From positions 1 to 27,279 of IMG/VR virus record IMGVR_UViG_3300035670_001061: a DNA stretch of 27,279 nt. One strand, 5' to 3'. This DNA comes from a virus. The translations under genes and the position numbers were made by a program. Numbering within the stretch: the stretch's first letter is position 1; each line of letters starts with the position of its first letter. Positions 14,529 through 21,749 of the stretch are shown piece by piece. Below the pieces are notes generated by a model, which was not told where the DNA came from, ran no database searches, and was given only the letters and a program-made list of their open reading frames with translations.

Positions 14529-14933
14529 TTACGTTTTTTGAAGTTTTGCCGTGAACTCGGCAGTTGCCTGCCAAAGATTATCCCGCTCGTTCCAGATCGG
14601 CCCGGATTGCTGCTCGTAGGCGATCCTCGACCCGTAATGATCCGTGACCGTCGTCAGGCTCGCGTTGTGAAACAGCGTCACGCACTTGTCGAGAAGTGAC
14701 CAGCATCCTGCGCTCGTGGACGAAAAGACGTTGATCTGCAGCGCAACATCATCGATTCTCTGCCGGAAGCAGTTGTCCGGGCTGATGGTCACAATCTGTA
14801 TCGTAGCGAAGTCATCCGTCCAGCTTTCGAGCGCCCGGCCCTGGTTCATGCGCCCGGCAGTGGCCGTGTAAAAGGCGTTCGCCGGCGTCGCCGTGTAGTA
14901 GGCATAAATCGCCTTCAGTAGATTCTCGCTCAA
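14529..14933 (-). CDS. Tail terminator-like protein (DUF3168-like)
   Basis: A 134-residue protein when started at the TTG that shares TTGA with the upstream stop and has GGGGGA 7-8 nt before it. An ATG at 14957 would add eight residues but lacks a ribosome site and makes a 28-nt overlap. The protein begins SENLLKAIYAYYTATPANAFYTATAGRM and continues with beta strands (FATIQIVTISPD, VALQINVFSSTSAGCWSLLDKCVTLF). It ends with an aromatic strand (NLWQATAEFTAKL). This alternation is typical of tail terminator/DUF3168 proteins, which cap the tube before joining to the head. The gene follows an HK97 gp10-like protein and precedes the tail tube gene. Confidence 0.82.
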   Translation of the reverse strand: MSENLLKAIYAYYTATPANAFYTATAGRMNQGRALESWTDDFATIQIVTISPDNCFRQRIDDVALQINVFSSTSAGCWSLLDKCVTLFHNASLTTVTDHYGSRIAYEQQSGPIWNERDNLWQATAEFTAKLQKT

Positions 14934-15316
14934 AAGACGGTCCCCCTGATTTCGCATTCGAGCTTGCGCTTGAGCAGCGCCCGCATGCGGTAGCGATTGC
15001 GCCGCAGGGCCTTGCGCAGATAGGCCAGCCCCTCCATCTTCGATGTGCCCAGCTCGACGAAGGATGCATAGAACTTCTTATAGTTGCCACGGCCCTGCGC
15101 TTCAACGAGCCAGCCGCCGTCCTTGTACTCGCTGGCCCGGATATCAATCTCGCTCGCCAAGGTGCCGGAAGAATCGGGCGCCATGCGCTCAAGGTTGCGC
15201 TTCGCGTCTTCCTCGGTCTGCAGCGCCCCCTCGCGCACGACTTCATCAAGAGCGCGGCGCACCATCGCCGTATAAGGCCGGGCGTCCCAATCAATTTTGA
15301 CAGTGGCCAGGCTCAC
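14930..15316 (-). CDS. HK97 gp10-like tail completion/neck protein
   Basis: A 128-residue protein starting at GTG in a 4-nt GTGA overlap with the head closure gene. The sequence shows the gp10 family pattern: a helix with basic residues (GALQTEEDAKRNLERMAPDSSGTLASEI), a strand region, and YASFVELGTSKMEGLAYLRKALRRNRYRM. The 'FVE.GT..M....fl..A' motif is the hallmark of PF04883. These proteins complete the tail end joined to the head connector. Position between closure and terminator proteins is canonical. Confidence 0.92.
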   Translation of the reverse strand: MSLATVKIDWDARPYTAMVRRALDEVVREGALQTEEDAKRNLERMAPDSSGTLASEIDIRASEYKDGGWLVEAQGRGNYKKFYASFVELGTSKMEGLAYLRKALRRNRYRMRALLKRKLECEIRGTVF

Positions 15317-15648
15317 GACTTCTCCTCGGCGATGATCTCTATCTCGCGGCCATGATTGCCCAGCGGAGTGATCGCCAGTATCCGCTGGTAGTGCGTCGTT
15401 CCGTCATGCGTCCACTTGATCCGCATGGAAGAAACGATCCTCGCGTTGTCGCGCAGATGCCAGCGGTGCAGGGAGTTCTGTCGCACCCGCGCCGCCTCGA
15501 CACGCTCCGCGCTTTTCACGCCCCACTTTTCGGCCCACACGGTCAGGGTGTCGGACCATGTGATCGTGCCGCCCGCGCCGGTGCCGTCCGAGGCCTCGGC
15601 GGCCGTCTGGAATACTATCCTGTGTCTCATCTGCCCAGGTCGAAGCAT
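15313..15648 (-). CDS. Head-tail adaptor / head closure protein (SPP1 gp16-like)
   Basis: A 111-residue protein from the ATG in the TGATG junction with the upstream gene; an internal ATG six codons later (MRHRIVFQ) is also possible. It shows the Phage_H_T_join pattern (PF05521): LRPGQMRHRIVFQ near the start, GGTITWSDTLTVWAEKWGVKSAERVEAARV in the middle, and a terminal strand pair (THYQRILAITPLGNHGREIEIIAEE). These ring proteins close the capsid channel and form the tail-docking surface. The order connector, closure, gp10-like, terminator is the standard siphovirus order. Confidence 0.92.
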   Translation of the reverse strand: MLRPGQMRHRIVFQTAAEASDGTGAGGTITWSDTLTVWAEKWGVKSAERVEAARVRQNSLHRWHLRDNARIVSSMRIKWTHDGTTHYQRILAITPLGNHGREIEIIAEEKS

Positions 15649-16253
15649 CAGAACTCGTCCCAAAGCTGTTGGGCGCCCAGCAGGCTCGCTACAGCCCTGT
15701 TCGTGCGGTAGTCCATGATCGCATTCGCGAGCACTTGCGCCTCACGGTTCTCATAGTAGTCCAGCGCAATCATCATGATTGCGGTCTTGATGCTCGACGG
15801 CACAAGGGCCGCCGTGGTCCACCCGGCGATAAACCGGATCACTACCGGGTTGCTCGGATATTCGGTGAACGTCGGCCACGACTCCCCGTAGGGCAGAACG
15901 ATTGCCCCGCACTGATCTCCGTTCGTTTCGACAAGATACTCGGTCGTCGCCGTCATCGTCGTTTGTGTGCCGGCGCTGTCGGTATACTTCACATGCGTCA
16001 CGGACTGAAGATTGCCCAGCGGCAGCTTGATCCGGTCGCTGCCCGGAAAGCCGTCGAGGTAGTAATCCCAGGTCTGCGTCAAGATCGCCCGGCGAGTGAT
16101 CGCCTCGACCTGTTCGCGGGCGGCCTTGGCAAGCGTGAGCAGCAGGGCCGCTTCCTCCCCGGCGTCATCGTCGGTCAGCCGCGAATGCAACATGAGCTCT
16201 TCGATCTTGATCGGCTCTATCGTCGGCGCCGCGTAAAGTTGCAGGTTCAACAT
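15648..16253 (-). CDS. Head-tail connector (phiE125 gp8 / HK97 gp6 family)
   Basis: A 201-residue protein, ATG preceded by AGGGA. It opens with the family's PTIEPIKIEELMLHSRLTDDDAGEEAALLLTLAKAAREQVEAITRRAI. Then come QTWDYYLDGFPG and LPLGNLQSVTHVKYTDSAG, and the C-terminal helix IKTAIMMIALDYYENRE. These match the phiE125 gp8 family (TIGR02215), whose members form the ring under the portal. In many phages this gene follows the capsid gene directly; here it lies about 6.3 kb away, after a block of accessory genes. Confidence 0.93.
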   Translation of the reverse strand: MLNLQLYAAPTIEPIKIEELMLHSRLTDDDAGEEAALLLTLAKAAREQVEAITRRAILTQTWDYYLDGFPGSDRIKLPLGNLQSVTHVKYTDSAGTQTTMTATTEYLVETNGDQCGAIVLPYGESWPTFTEYPSNPVVIRFIAGWTTAALVPSSIKTAIMMIALDYYENREAQVLANAIMDYRTNRAVASLLGAQQLWDEF

Positions 16254-16262
16254 GGTCCCTCG

Positions 16263-16640
16263 CTAAGTCGCCGTTGATGGAATTCGAGTCAGGTTGCGCA
16301 GCGGGAAGACCAGCTCCGCGCGCCCGGCCTTGGCCGTCCCGTAGGTCGAAGCATACGTCCACTTGACGCAGAGCCTCCGGCGCACGACCGGGGCCGTCTC
16401 GTCTGTCTGCACCGCGAGGTCCGCGCCCTCAAGCTCAATCGTGATCGCGGTGGCGCTGGCCTCGGTTGCGGCATTGCGGCTGTTAATCACGCTGCCGCCA
16501 TTGTCGGTCAGGGTCCACTCGATAGAACTCGCATCGGGAGTAACGACCGCGCTTGCCTCGTCCCGGAAGGTGACGGTCACCGGGTAGAACCCGCCCTCCA
16601 TCGCCTCATGGGACGCCGCCGTCAGTATCGTGATCGCCAT
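16263..16640 (-). CDS. Small Ig-like structural protein
   Basis: A 125-residue beta-rich protein. The sequence (HEAMEGGFYPVTVTFRDEASAVVTPDASSIEWTLTDNGGSVI) has the look of an immunoglobulin-like or BACON-type beta sandwich. It is followed by AITIELEGADLAVQTDE and a basic strand (RRRLCVKWTYAS). Such folds are common in phage capsid and tail decorations. It has no recognisable catalytic motif. The gene ends 9 bases before the connector ATG. Specific function is unknown; capsid decoration or a vertex role is inferred from the surrounding block. Confidence 0.8.
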   Translation of the reverse strand: MAITILTAASHEAMEGGFYPVTVTFRDEASAVVTPDASSIEWTLTDNGGSVINSRNAATEASATAITIELEGADLAVQTDETAPVVRRRLCVKWTYASTYGTAKAGRAELVFPLRNLTRIPSTAT

Positions 16641-16653
16641 GCCGGCCTCACTC

Positions 16654-16881
16654 TCACTTCAAGCTCAAATGCTTGTCGAGCACGTAGGTGAACTGGCACT
16701 TCGCGCACCGGAACGATGCCGAATTCTCGACTTCGTCGGTCATCTCCAGCCGCGTGCGGCCCTTGGCCACCAGGCAGTCGTGCCACATCTTGACCTTGGT
16801 CTTGTTCGCCATCTCGGCGCACAGAAACCCCTCGATCTTTTCGGCCTTGGCCCAATATACGCCCTTGGTGAGGTATCTCAT
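16654..16881 (-). CDS. Small CxxC-containing protein
   Basis: A 75-residue basic protein, not recognised. It starts after a good AAGGAG site. One CxxC knuckle occurs near the C-terminus (SFRCAKCQFTYVLDKH); Cys21 and His-Asp-Cys (WHDCLV) could complete a metal site. It lies 13 bases before the Ig-like gene and 10 bases after the 139-residue gene, within the accessory head block. A zinc-ribbon-like fold is possible, but with only one clear CxxC this remains a guess. Confidence 0.75.
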   Translation of the reverse strand: MRYLTKGVYWAKAEKIEGFLCAEMANKTKVKMWHDCLVAKGRTRLEMTDEVENSASFRCAKCQFTYVLDKHLSLK

Positions 16882-16891
16882 CTTCTGCTCC

Positions 16892-17311
16892 TTACGTGAT
16901 CGAAATTAGCGCGGTGCCGAAGTCAACGATGAACGACTCTCCGGCGCTCAGCGTGACCGAAGTGCCGTAGTCGTAGACCCCCAGCAGTCCGTCGCTCGCT
17001 TCATCCTCGTTGTAAATGGCGACGTAGCGGAAAGGACCGATTGCGCTGGCCGCCGTGATCGTTGCGTCCACAGCCGTCATGACTGCCGTGCCGCCGGCCT
17101 CGGTCATGTCGTTTTGGATGTCCACCGGGCCGCTGTAACCATTGCCGGTGCTGATCTCTGCCAGGTCAGCCTTCTCCAGGTCGGCCGAAGCGTCGGGCGC
17201 CGCGTTCGAAAGGTAGAACTTGAACTGGTGCCCGGCCGCATGGAGCTGGTGCTTGCCTTGGGCAAGCCGCTCCACAAAGTCGTGAAATTTGGTCAGTGCT
17301 GCGGTTGCCAT
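16892..17311 (-). CDS. Putative phage structural protein in capsid accessory block
   Basis: A 139-residue protein, ATG preceded by AAAGGA. An N-terminal helix (TKFHDFVERLAQGKHQLHAAGHQFKFYLSNAAPD) leads to beta-rich sequence (YVAIYNEDEASDGLLGVYDYG, SVTLSAGESFIVDFGTALISI). This arrangement, a targeting helix followed by a beta barrel, recalls small phage decoration or fibre-base proteins, but no named family is claimed. Its neighbours are the repeat protein and the CxxC protein. Confidence 0.8.
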   Translation of the reverse strand: MATAALTKFHDFVERLAQGKHQLHAAGHQFKFYLSNAAPDASADLEKADLAEISTGNGYSGPVDIQNDMTEAGGTAVMTAVDATITAASAIGPFRYVAIYNEDEASDGLLGVYDYGTSVTLSAGESFIVDFGTALISIT

Positions 17312-17323
17312 CGCTCGATCCTT

Positions 17324-18118
17324 TCAGTTGACTGAAAATGTTCCTCCAGGAGACTTGATGCCGAAAGAGGCCCCCGGTGATTGCGTTGAAAACGTCGCCC
17401 CGCTCACCTGGATGGTAAATGCCGCCGTGACCAGTCTCGGCACGCCGGCCGCCCCGGAATAACTCAGGGTCACGGTGGCGCCGGTGATCGTGATTATCCC
17501 GGCAGAAGCAAGCAGCTGGAGCCCGCGCACATACTCCAGATCGACATCCTCTCCGGTGATCGTGTAGGATGCCGAGGCGGCCTGCACCATCCGCTTGAAA
17601 AATAGCGCCGCGTCCGCGCCTGTAAGGGCGTAGGTGCCCTGCGACGCGCTCAATATCCGGTGCGCTGAAAGATCGGCCGCGTCCGCAGATATGGTCACCG
17701 TTCCCGGTTCGGCGGTCATGATCTTCCCGCGAGCCAGCAGTACGTCGGCGCCGGTAATCGCGTAAGCGCCCGGAGAGGCCGCCATCGTCCGCCTCGCCGC
17801 AAGATCGGCGGCATACGCCGTGATCGTGATTTGCCCGGCCCCCGCCTCAAGGGTCACCAAAGAAATACGCGAAAGCGTCGCGTCAAAGCCTGTAATGGCA
17901 TAGGTGCCGACACCGGGCGATATTTGGCGCATGGCCTTGAGCGTCGCCGATACGCCCGAGACCGCAAGCGTCCCCGGGCTCGCGCTCAACGTATAGGTTG
18001 TGCTGCCGGCAGTATCATCGGGCACCAAGCCGGCGCTGATATAGTACGAGTTCGCCGTCGCCCCGGTAGAATTGTCTATCGGGACTATGCCAGCTGGTAT
18101 ATAATATTGATTCGCCAC
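17324..18118 (-). CDS. Tandem-repeat beta protein of accessory head block
   Basis: A 264-residue protein starting at a GTG 2 nt after the beta-helix stop. The N-terminus contains two copies of a short motif (QYYIPAGIVP and SYYISAGLVP). Residues ~40-235 are about eight imperfect repeats of roughly 22-23 residues with the pattern A-S-P-G-x-Y-A-I-T-G-x-D-A-x-L-x-x-x-R, e.g. SPGAYAITGADVLLARG and SQGTYALTGADAALFFKR. The end is Ser/Gly/Phe-rich (STQSPGASFGIKSPGGTFS). The repeats suggest a beta-solenoid or string of small beta units, consistent with a fibre or decoration protein. No enzyme motif. Function unknown. Confidence 0.85.
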   Translation of the reverse strand: MANQYYIPAGIVPIDNSTGATANSYYISAGLVPDDTAGSTTYTLSASPGTLAVSGVSATLKAMRQISPGVGTYAITGFDATLSRISLVTLEAGAGQITITAYAADLAARRTMAASPGAYAITGADVLLARGKIMTAEPGTVTISADAADLSAHRILSASQGTYALTGADAALFFKRMVQAASASYTITGEDVDLEYVRGLQLLASAGIITITGATVTLSYSGAAGVPRLVTAAFTIQVSGATFSTQSPGASFGIKSPGGTFSVN

Positions 18119-18119
18119 G

Positions 18120-19172
18120 TCAGCTCGTCGGGATTGCTATCGCGGTTCGGCGCGATGAGGCATCAGACCGCAGGTTGTAATCTTCACTTCCTTCGGTAAG
18201 CGACGTATAACCTTGATTTGTGTTGCTCTGATCTTCGACGTTGGATGATGTCGGGCTACCTGAACCTGCCGTATAAGATGTTGACAGAGGAATGTTATAA
18301 TGCAAAGTTGCATTTTGGATGTTGTCACCGTCATTGTTCTCAAAGTAACAATACCCGGTTATCAACGGTTCTGATCCGGCATTGATTCCGATATCTCCGG
18401 CTCCCGATTGGTTTGTTACGCGACACCCGAAAACAAGCGGCGCGTTTAATAAGGTGCCAGCAGATATTAAGATCCCGTCATCACCATTATTGTCTACGAC
18501 ACAATTCATGATTCTGCCGGGATAAGCTGCTGTGCCGGGGTTAATACCATCATCAGTATTGTCATACGATAAGCATCCAAACATTAAACCATCTGTAAAG
18601 GTATAAAATCCAATTCCCGCATTGTCACGACTACAACAGAACAACATGGCGCATGCATACAACAACGAACTAAAGCCATGTAGCCCATTGCTATAGGCAA
18701 CACATCGGTAAAACAGCGTCCTGTCAAATCTGCCGGTAAACCCATATCGGCCGCATGTATTGGCACAACAATTAATGAACACGCATCCATCTGCCGTGTT
18801 CACAGAAGTATAGAAACCGTCATAACTTCCAGAAGCGGTATTCTTGACTTCAAGGTTTTCTACCCACCATAGATCGCTCCCATTCCAATCTATGCAATGG
18901 ATACCGTTGCCCCCAGCGTTAACGACATACCTTGTGCCGTCAACATCGCCCGAGGCATTACAGCCGATAAGCTTAATAAACCCGCCTGCGTTCGTTCCAG
19001 AACCAGCGACATCAAGCTCTGCCGCAATTGTTTCCGTGCCCCTTGCGTAAATAATATCGCCAGCAGACGGTGGCAGTGCGAAAATTGTTGATAAAGATGA
19101 TGCGGCTTTTGCCCACGTGTCATATGGTGCCGTTCTCGACCCGGCACTGGGGTCAACATAATAAGTAGACAT
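18120..19172 (-). CDS. Right-handed beta-helix protein in capsid accessory block
   Basis: A 350-residue protein, no signal peptide. It begins STYYVDPSAGSRTAPYDTWAKAASSLSTIFALPPSAGDIIYARG, the standard entry to pectate-lyase-like parallel beta-helices ('yYVdp..G......pw.t...A'). Residues ~70-290 show coil after coil of Asn/Cys/Gly stacks (GCVFINCCANTCGRYGF, RTLFYRCVAYSNGLHGF, IMNCVVDNNGDDGI). The many cysteines in the stacks are notable. The gene is AT-richer than its neighbours. Its ATG shares bases with the upstream stop (TAATG). Position in the head region, not next to the tail fibres, suggests a capsid-attached fibre or depolymerase; this is inference. Confidence 0.88.
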   Translation of the reverse strand: MSTYYVDPSAGSRTAPYDTWAKAASSLSTIFALPPSAGDIIYARGTETIAAELDVAGSGTNAGGFIKLIGCNASGDVDGTRYVVNAGGNGIHCIDWNGSDLWWVENLEVKNTASGSYDGFYTSVNTADGCVFINCCANTCGRYGFTGRFDRTLFYRCVAYSNGLHGFSSLLYACAMLFCCSRDNAGIGFYTFTDGLMFGCLSYDNTDDGINPGTAAYPGRIMNCVVDNNGDDGILISAGTLLNAPLVFGCRVTNQSGAGDIGINAGSEPLITGYCYFENNDGDNIQNATLHYNIPLSTSYTAGSGSPTSSNVEDQSNTNQGYTSLTEGSEDYNLRSDASSRRTAIAIPTS

Positions 19173-19528
19173 TATACTGCCGCCTTGTCGGCATAATGGT
19201 AAATTGTGCCGACTACAACACCGTCAATCGTGATCGTATCTATTGCCGTGACATGTTCGCAATTATCCACACAAGCAGGCAGGGCAAAGCGTTCAATCCA
19301 TGTCGGATGAATATGGGAACAGTGAGAGATATGACTGGGCGAACGCCCAATGAATGTTGAGTCTGCTGGCACATCGCAATTGGTCAGGTTGCAATTGATG
19401 AAAGTCAGTCCGCTCTTCCCGGACAGAATCGCCGTATGCGGATACAACTGTACAAAGTTGTCCCCTGTAAACGTGTGCCCGTTTTCCACATCGGGTATCG
19501 GCCTTACGCCAAGGGAATAGTTAGCCAT
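19172..19528 (-). CDS. Cys/His-rich small protein beside beta-helix gene
   Basis: A 118-residue protein, not recognised. The first part (GHTFTGDNFVQLYPHTAIL, GLTFINCNLTNCDVP) reads like two or three coils of a beta-helix or pentapeptide-like solenoid. Then comes a Cys/His-rich stretch (SPSHISHCSHIHPTW, ACVDNCEHV) that could bind metal or form disulfides, and a short beta end (ITIDGVVVGTIYHY). Its start overlaps the end of the preceding gene by 8 nt, and its stop overlaps the beta-helix ATG. Pairing suggests a linker or cap for the beta-helix protein. Confidence 0.82.
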   Translation of the reverse strand: MANYSLGVRPIPDVENGHTFTGDNFVQLYPHTAILSGKSGLTFINCNLTNCDVPADSTFIGRSPSHISHCSHIHPTWIERFALPACVDNCEHVTAIDTITIDGVVVGTIYHYADKAAV

Positions 19529-19748
19529 TATCCACCCCCTGGTCGAAGAAGTTGTCGCGCAGGTAACGGTAAGTGTTCCAGGCCAGCGTCATTATCGGGT
19601 CCTTGCCCGAAGTAATCCACAACCGCTTCTGATCATAGGTCAGCCTGCCCCAGATCGGCTTGCGCTGGTCCATCCAGCTTCGCAGGGTGGCAATGCGCGG
19701 CGCAATCTTGTCATACTCTGACTGCTGGTTTGTCAGGTTGAGGTCCAT
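19521..19748 (-). CDS. Small helical protein, unknown
   Basis: A 75-residue helical protein (MDLNLTNQQSEYDKIAPRIATLRSWMDQRKPIWGRLTYDQKRLW) with several Trp residues and a helical C-terminus (LAWNTYRYLRDNFFDQGVD). Not recognised. The ATG directly abuts the stop of the upstream gene and its end overlaps the next gene by 8 nt, so it is firmly in the operon. Confidence 0.8.
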   Translation of the reverse strand: MDLNLTNQQSEYDKIAPRIATLRSWMDQRKPIWGRLTYDQKRLWITSGKDPIMTLAWNTYRYLRDNFFDQGVDNG

Positions 19749-19985
19749 TTAAGCCCGCTTCCTCTGGTAGTTGCGCGAAGCATTCTCCGGTGCCTCTTTC
19801 ACCGCCGTTTCGACTGTGGCCTCGCGCACGAACTTTTTCATGCCGCCGACCACGCCGGCCTGCTCGAGCAGTCGGGCGTCTTCCTCGGTCACGATGATGC
19901 TGTCGCCCTGCCTGTAGGGCCGGCCGTCACGCTCCGGCCAGCTTATGCCGTTGAGCACCACGCCCTTGTAAAAAACGGTTCCCAT
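19749..19985 (-). CDS. Small basic phage protein, unknown
   Basis: A 78-residue protein starting at the ATG in a TGATG junction with the upstream gene; an extension to 20033 would only read that gene's end in another frame. The N-terminal half is a small beta unit (TVFYKGVVLNGISWPERDGRPYRQGDSIIVTEEDARLLEQAG) similar to short KOW/SH3-like modules in phage head proteins. The C-terminus is basic and unstructured (NYQRKRA). Function unknown. Confidence 0.8.
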   Translation of the reverse strand: MGTVFYKGVVLNGISWPERDGRPYRQGDSIIVTEEDARLLEQAGVVGGMKKFVREATVETAVKEAPENASRNYQRKRA

Positions 19986-20860
19986 CACGACCCCCTTTTC
20001 TGATACATCAGATCGTCTCCCAGGTTCGCCCAAATCTTTGCGATTTCGGATACCACCTGTTCGCCGCCGATGTATTGATTGATGGCCGCCTCGTCTGCCT
20101 TGTGGCGCTGCTCAAGCTGCATGCGTTTGATCTTCATGTCCTTCTTGACGCGCTCGATCTTCTCCCGCCACACATCCTGCTGTTTTTCTTCGAACCCGTA
20201 GATGAACCTGGTCTTGAGCAGGTCGGCCGCCGATGGGATGTAAACCCCGATGCCCATGCCGGCCGCTACGCCGAGCCAGAACTCGCACGAGGGCCGCTGG
20301 CTCTCGTACTCTGTGCCCACAGCCATGTCCACGCCGTAGACGTGAATCTCCTTGAACCCGAGGCAGATCGCCAGCACGATCTCATAGGTAATGCTGTTCG
20401 TGAGGTATCGGCAGATATCGTGCCTGATGCCCCGCGCGGCGAAGAAGTTGACCACGTCGTCCAGCGGATACGGGATCGACATCGGGATCAGGTTCGGCCA
20501 ATGCTTCTGCATGTAGACCGTGCACCCAACCTTGGCGATGCCCTGCATGTATTCGAGGATAGGCTGGCCCCGAAAATCCTCGGCGCCGCGCCGCACGAAT
20601 TTGCCGTTGCGCCTCGGGTCTTGCCATATGTTGTGGATTTCAAACCAGCGGTCGTAGTGCTGGCCCTTGAGCGGGATGCCGTAGAGGTTGTTTACTCCCC
20701 AAAACTCTGCGGTTTCATCGTCCCACGGAACAATGTCCTTGGTGCCTGCGCACCCGACGATGATGCATCGGTCCTTCTCTCGGATGGGGTATTGCAGAAC
20801 GATTTCGCCATCGGTGCCGTCTTCGAACTTTGCCGGTACGCTCTTTGCCTCGTGTTTCAT
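19985..20860 (-). CDS. Rossmann-like protein of phage glycosyltransferase/MptE-DUF115 type
   Basis: A 291-residue protein. The N-terminus has a Rossmann-like entry (DRCIIVGCAGTKDIVPWDDETAEFWGVNNLY) followed by HYDRWFEIHN. A later block reads TYEIVLAICLGFKEIHVYGVDMAVGTEYESQRPSCEFWLGVAAGMGI. The 'GFKEIhvyGvDm' strand resembles the GY.eI.l.G.D. motif of DUF115/MptE-like proteins and of bacterial CMP-sialic-acid transferases (GT42). The last ~75 residues are coiled coil (EKIERVKKDMKIKRMQLEQRHKADE). Together with CMP-sugar synthetase-like and FkbM genes upstream, a sugar-transfer role is plausible, but it could be a non-catalytic structural Rossmann protein. The coiled coil could tether it to the capsid or form oligomers. 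Confidence 0.85.
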   Translation of the reverse strand: MKHEAKSVPAKFEDGTDGEIVLQYPIREKDRCIIVGCAGTKDIVPWDDETAEFWGVNNLYGIPLKGQHYDRWFEIHNIWQDPRRNGKFVRRGAEDFRGQPILEYMQGIAKVGCTVYMQKHWPNLIPMSIPYPLDDVVNFFAARGIRHDICRYLTNSITYEIVLAICLGFKEIHVYGVDMAVGTEYESQRPSCEFWLGVAAGMGIGVYIPSAADLLKTRFIYGFEEKQQDVWREKIERVKKDMKIKRMQLEQRHKADEAAINQYIGGEQVVSEIAKIWANLGDDLMYQKRGS

Positions 20861-20884
20861 CTTTTCGCTCCGTTTCGCTCCGTT
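20861..20884 (-). promoter_or_regulatory. Tandem AACGGAGCGAAA ribosome-binding region
   Basis: The minus strand reads AACGGAGCGAAACGGAGCGAAAAG before the ATG at 20860: a 10-nt unit repeated twice. The nearer GGAG lies about 7 nt from the ATG and should be the Shine-Dalgarno. The repeat sits right after the hairpin that follows the 266-residue gene. Confidence 0.5.
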
Positions 20885-20886
20885 GG

Positions 20887-20928
20887 CATGCCAGGGAGAG
20901 CGGGCTCCGATTCCGCTCTCCCGGCATG
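20887..20928 (-). terminator. Strong hairpin after 266-residue head gene
   Basis: CATGCCGGGAGAGCGG and its complement CCGCTCTCCC(T)GGCATG form a 16-bp stem with one bulged base and a 9-nt loop. It begins 2 nt after the TAA stop. No T-tract follows, so termination by the intrinsic route is doubtful. RNA stabilisation or processing is as likely. Confidence 0.62.
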
Positions 20929-20930
20929 GA

Positions 20931-21731
20931 TTACTTGCTCGTGGACTGATTGATCGACTTGCTGTAAGTCACCGGGACCACAGGGCCGATCTCCTTTTGC
21001 CGCACCACATGCACCGTATACGGGTTGGCGTGCTCGGTGGAGTAAACGCCTACCGCAAGGTGCGTTTTGCCGTCGGCCATGAACTGCTGCTCAACACCAA
21101 TATGGGCGATGAACACGCCGCCGACCCCGATGCGCGAGCTGCCCGTTGTGCCAATGGCGAGCAGGTGCGTGCCGTCGGGATCCTTGGGAATGATGCGCGC
21201 CCATGCCCCGGCCATTGTGGCCGCCTGCCAATTGGCGGTAATGGCCGTCGAAGTGTTGTTCGTGCCGTTGAACATGGTGACGAATGCTTCCATGGCCACG
21301 GTGGCCGCTGCACCAGAGGCGCAGGTATACTGATTGCCGGCCGCCGTAGCGGTGGCGCAGGTGTAGGTGTAGCCGTTGATCACGAGATCGAGCGGAGCCG
21401 CGCTGGTCATCGTAGACCAGTTGATTCGGCCTTCCCTCATCTTCACGGCCGTGCCCACGCCGGTCGCAGAGTTCTTCCCGACGACAGCGGTAGCCGAGGA
21501 AATGCCCGTAGCACCGCCGCCGGTGGAATTGCTCGCCTGAATGACCCGGCAGGTGAACATCTGGAAGTCGGTCGCCCCAAGCGCCCCGGAAGCGGGCAGT
21601 TGCACCAGGCCGGACACATAGAAGTCTGCCCGGCGGTAGCCCTGCATGCCGTAGTACGGCGTGACCTGTTCTGCGGTCGCGCCGGTACTGAACATGGCGA
21701 TCTGGACGTTGTTTCGTTCCTGGAATTCCAT
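20931..21731 (-). CDS. Putative head accessory protein (paralogue of neighbouring 257-aa protein)
   Basis: A 266-residue protein with a very strong AAAGGGGGG ribosome site. N-terminal residues (FQERNNVQIAMFSTGATAEQVTPYYGMQGYRRADFYVSGLVQLPASG) are followed by a Thr/Ala/Gly-rich beta region. The middle contains LVINGYTYTCATATAAGNQYTCASGAAATVAMEAFVTMFNG, matching in layout the VTINGLSYGVATAY ... NLAAALASAINGN element of the preceding gene. The end (HTLLAIGTTGSSRIGVGGVFIAHIG-like segment, then YTVHVVRQKEIGPVVPV) is beta. The strong ribosome site and the hairpin after it suggest high expression, as for a decoration or minor capsid protein. The sequence gives no named family. Confidence 0.85.
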   Translation of the reverse strand: MEFQERNNVQIAMFSTGATAEQVTPYYGMQGYRRADFYVSGLVQLPASGALGATDFQMFTCRVIQASNSTGGGATGISSATAVVGKNSATGVGTAVKMREGRINWSTMTSAAPLDLVINGYTYTCATATAAGNQYTCASGAAATVAMEAFVTMFNGTNNTSTAITANWQAATMAGAWARIIPKDPDGTHLLAIGTTGSSRIGVGGVFIAHIGVEQQFMADGKTHLAVGVYSTEHANPYTVHVVRQKEIGPVVPVTYSKSINQSTSK

Positions 21732-21749
21732 CGCTGCACCCCCCTTTCG

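Noticed and set aside
17324-18118. CRISPR array or DNA-level tandem repeat
   Set aside because: Repeats are in the protein pattern and too divergent in DNA; there are no identical repeats with unique spacers.
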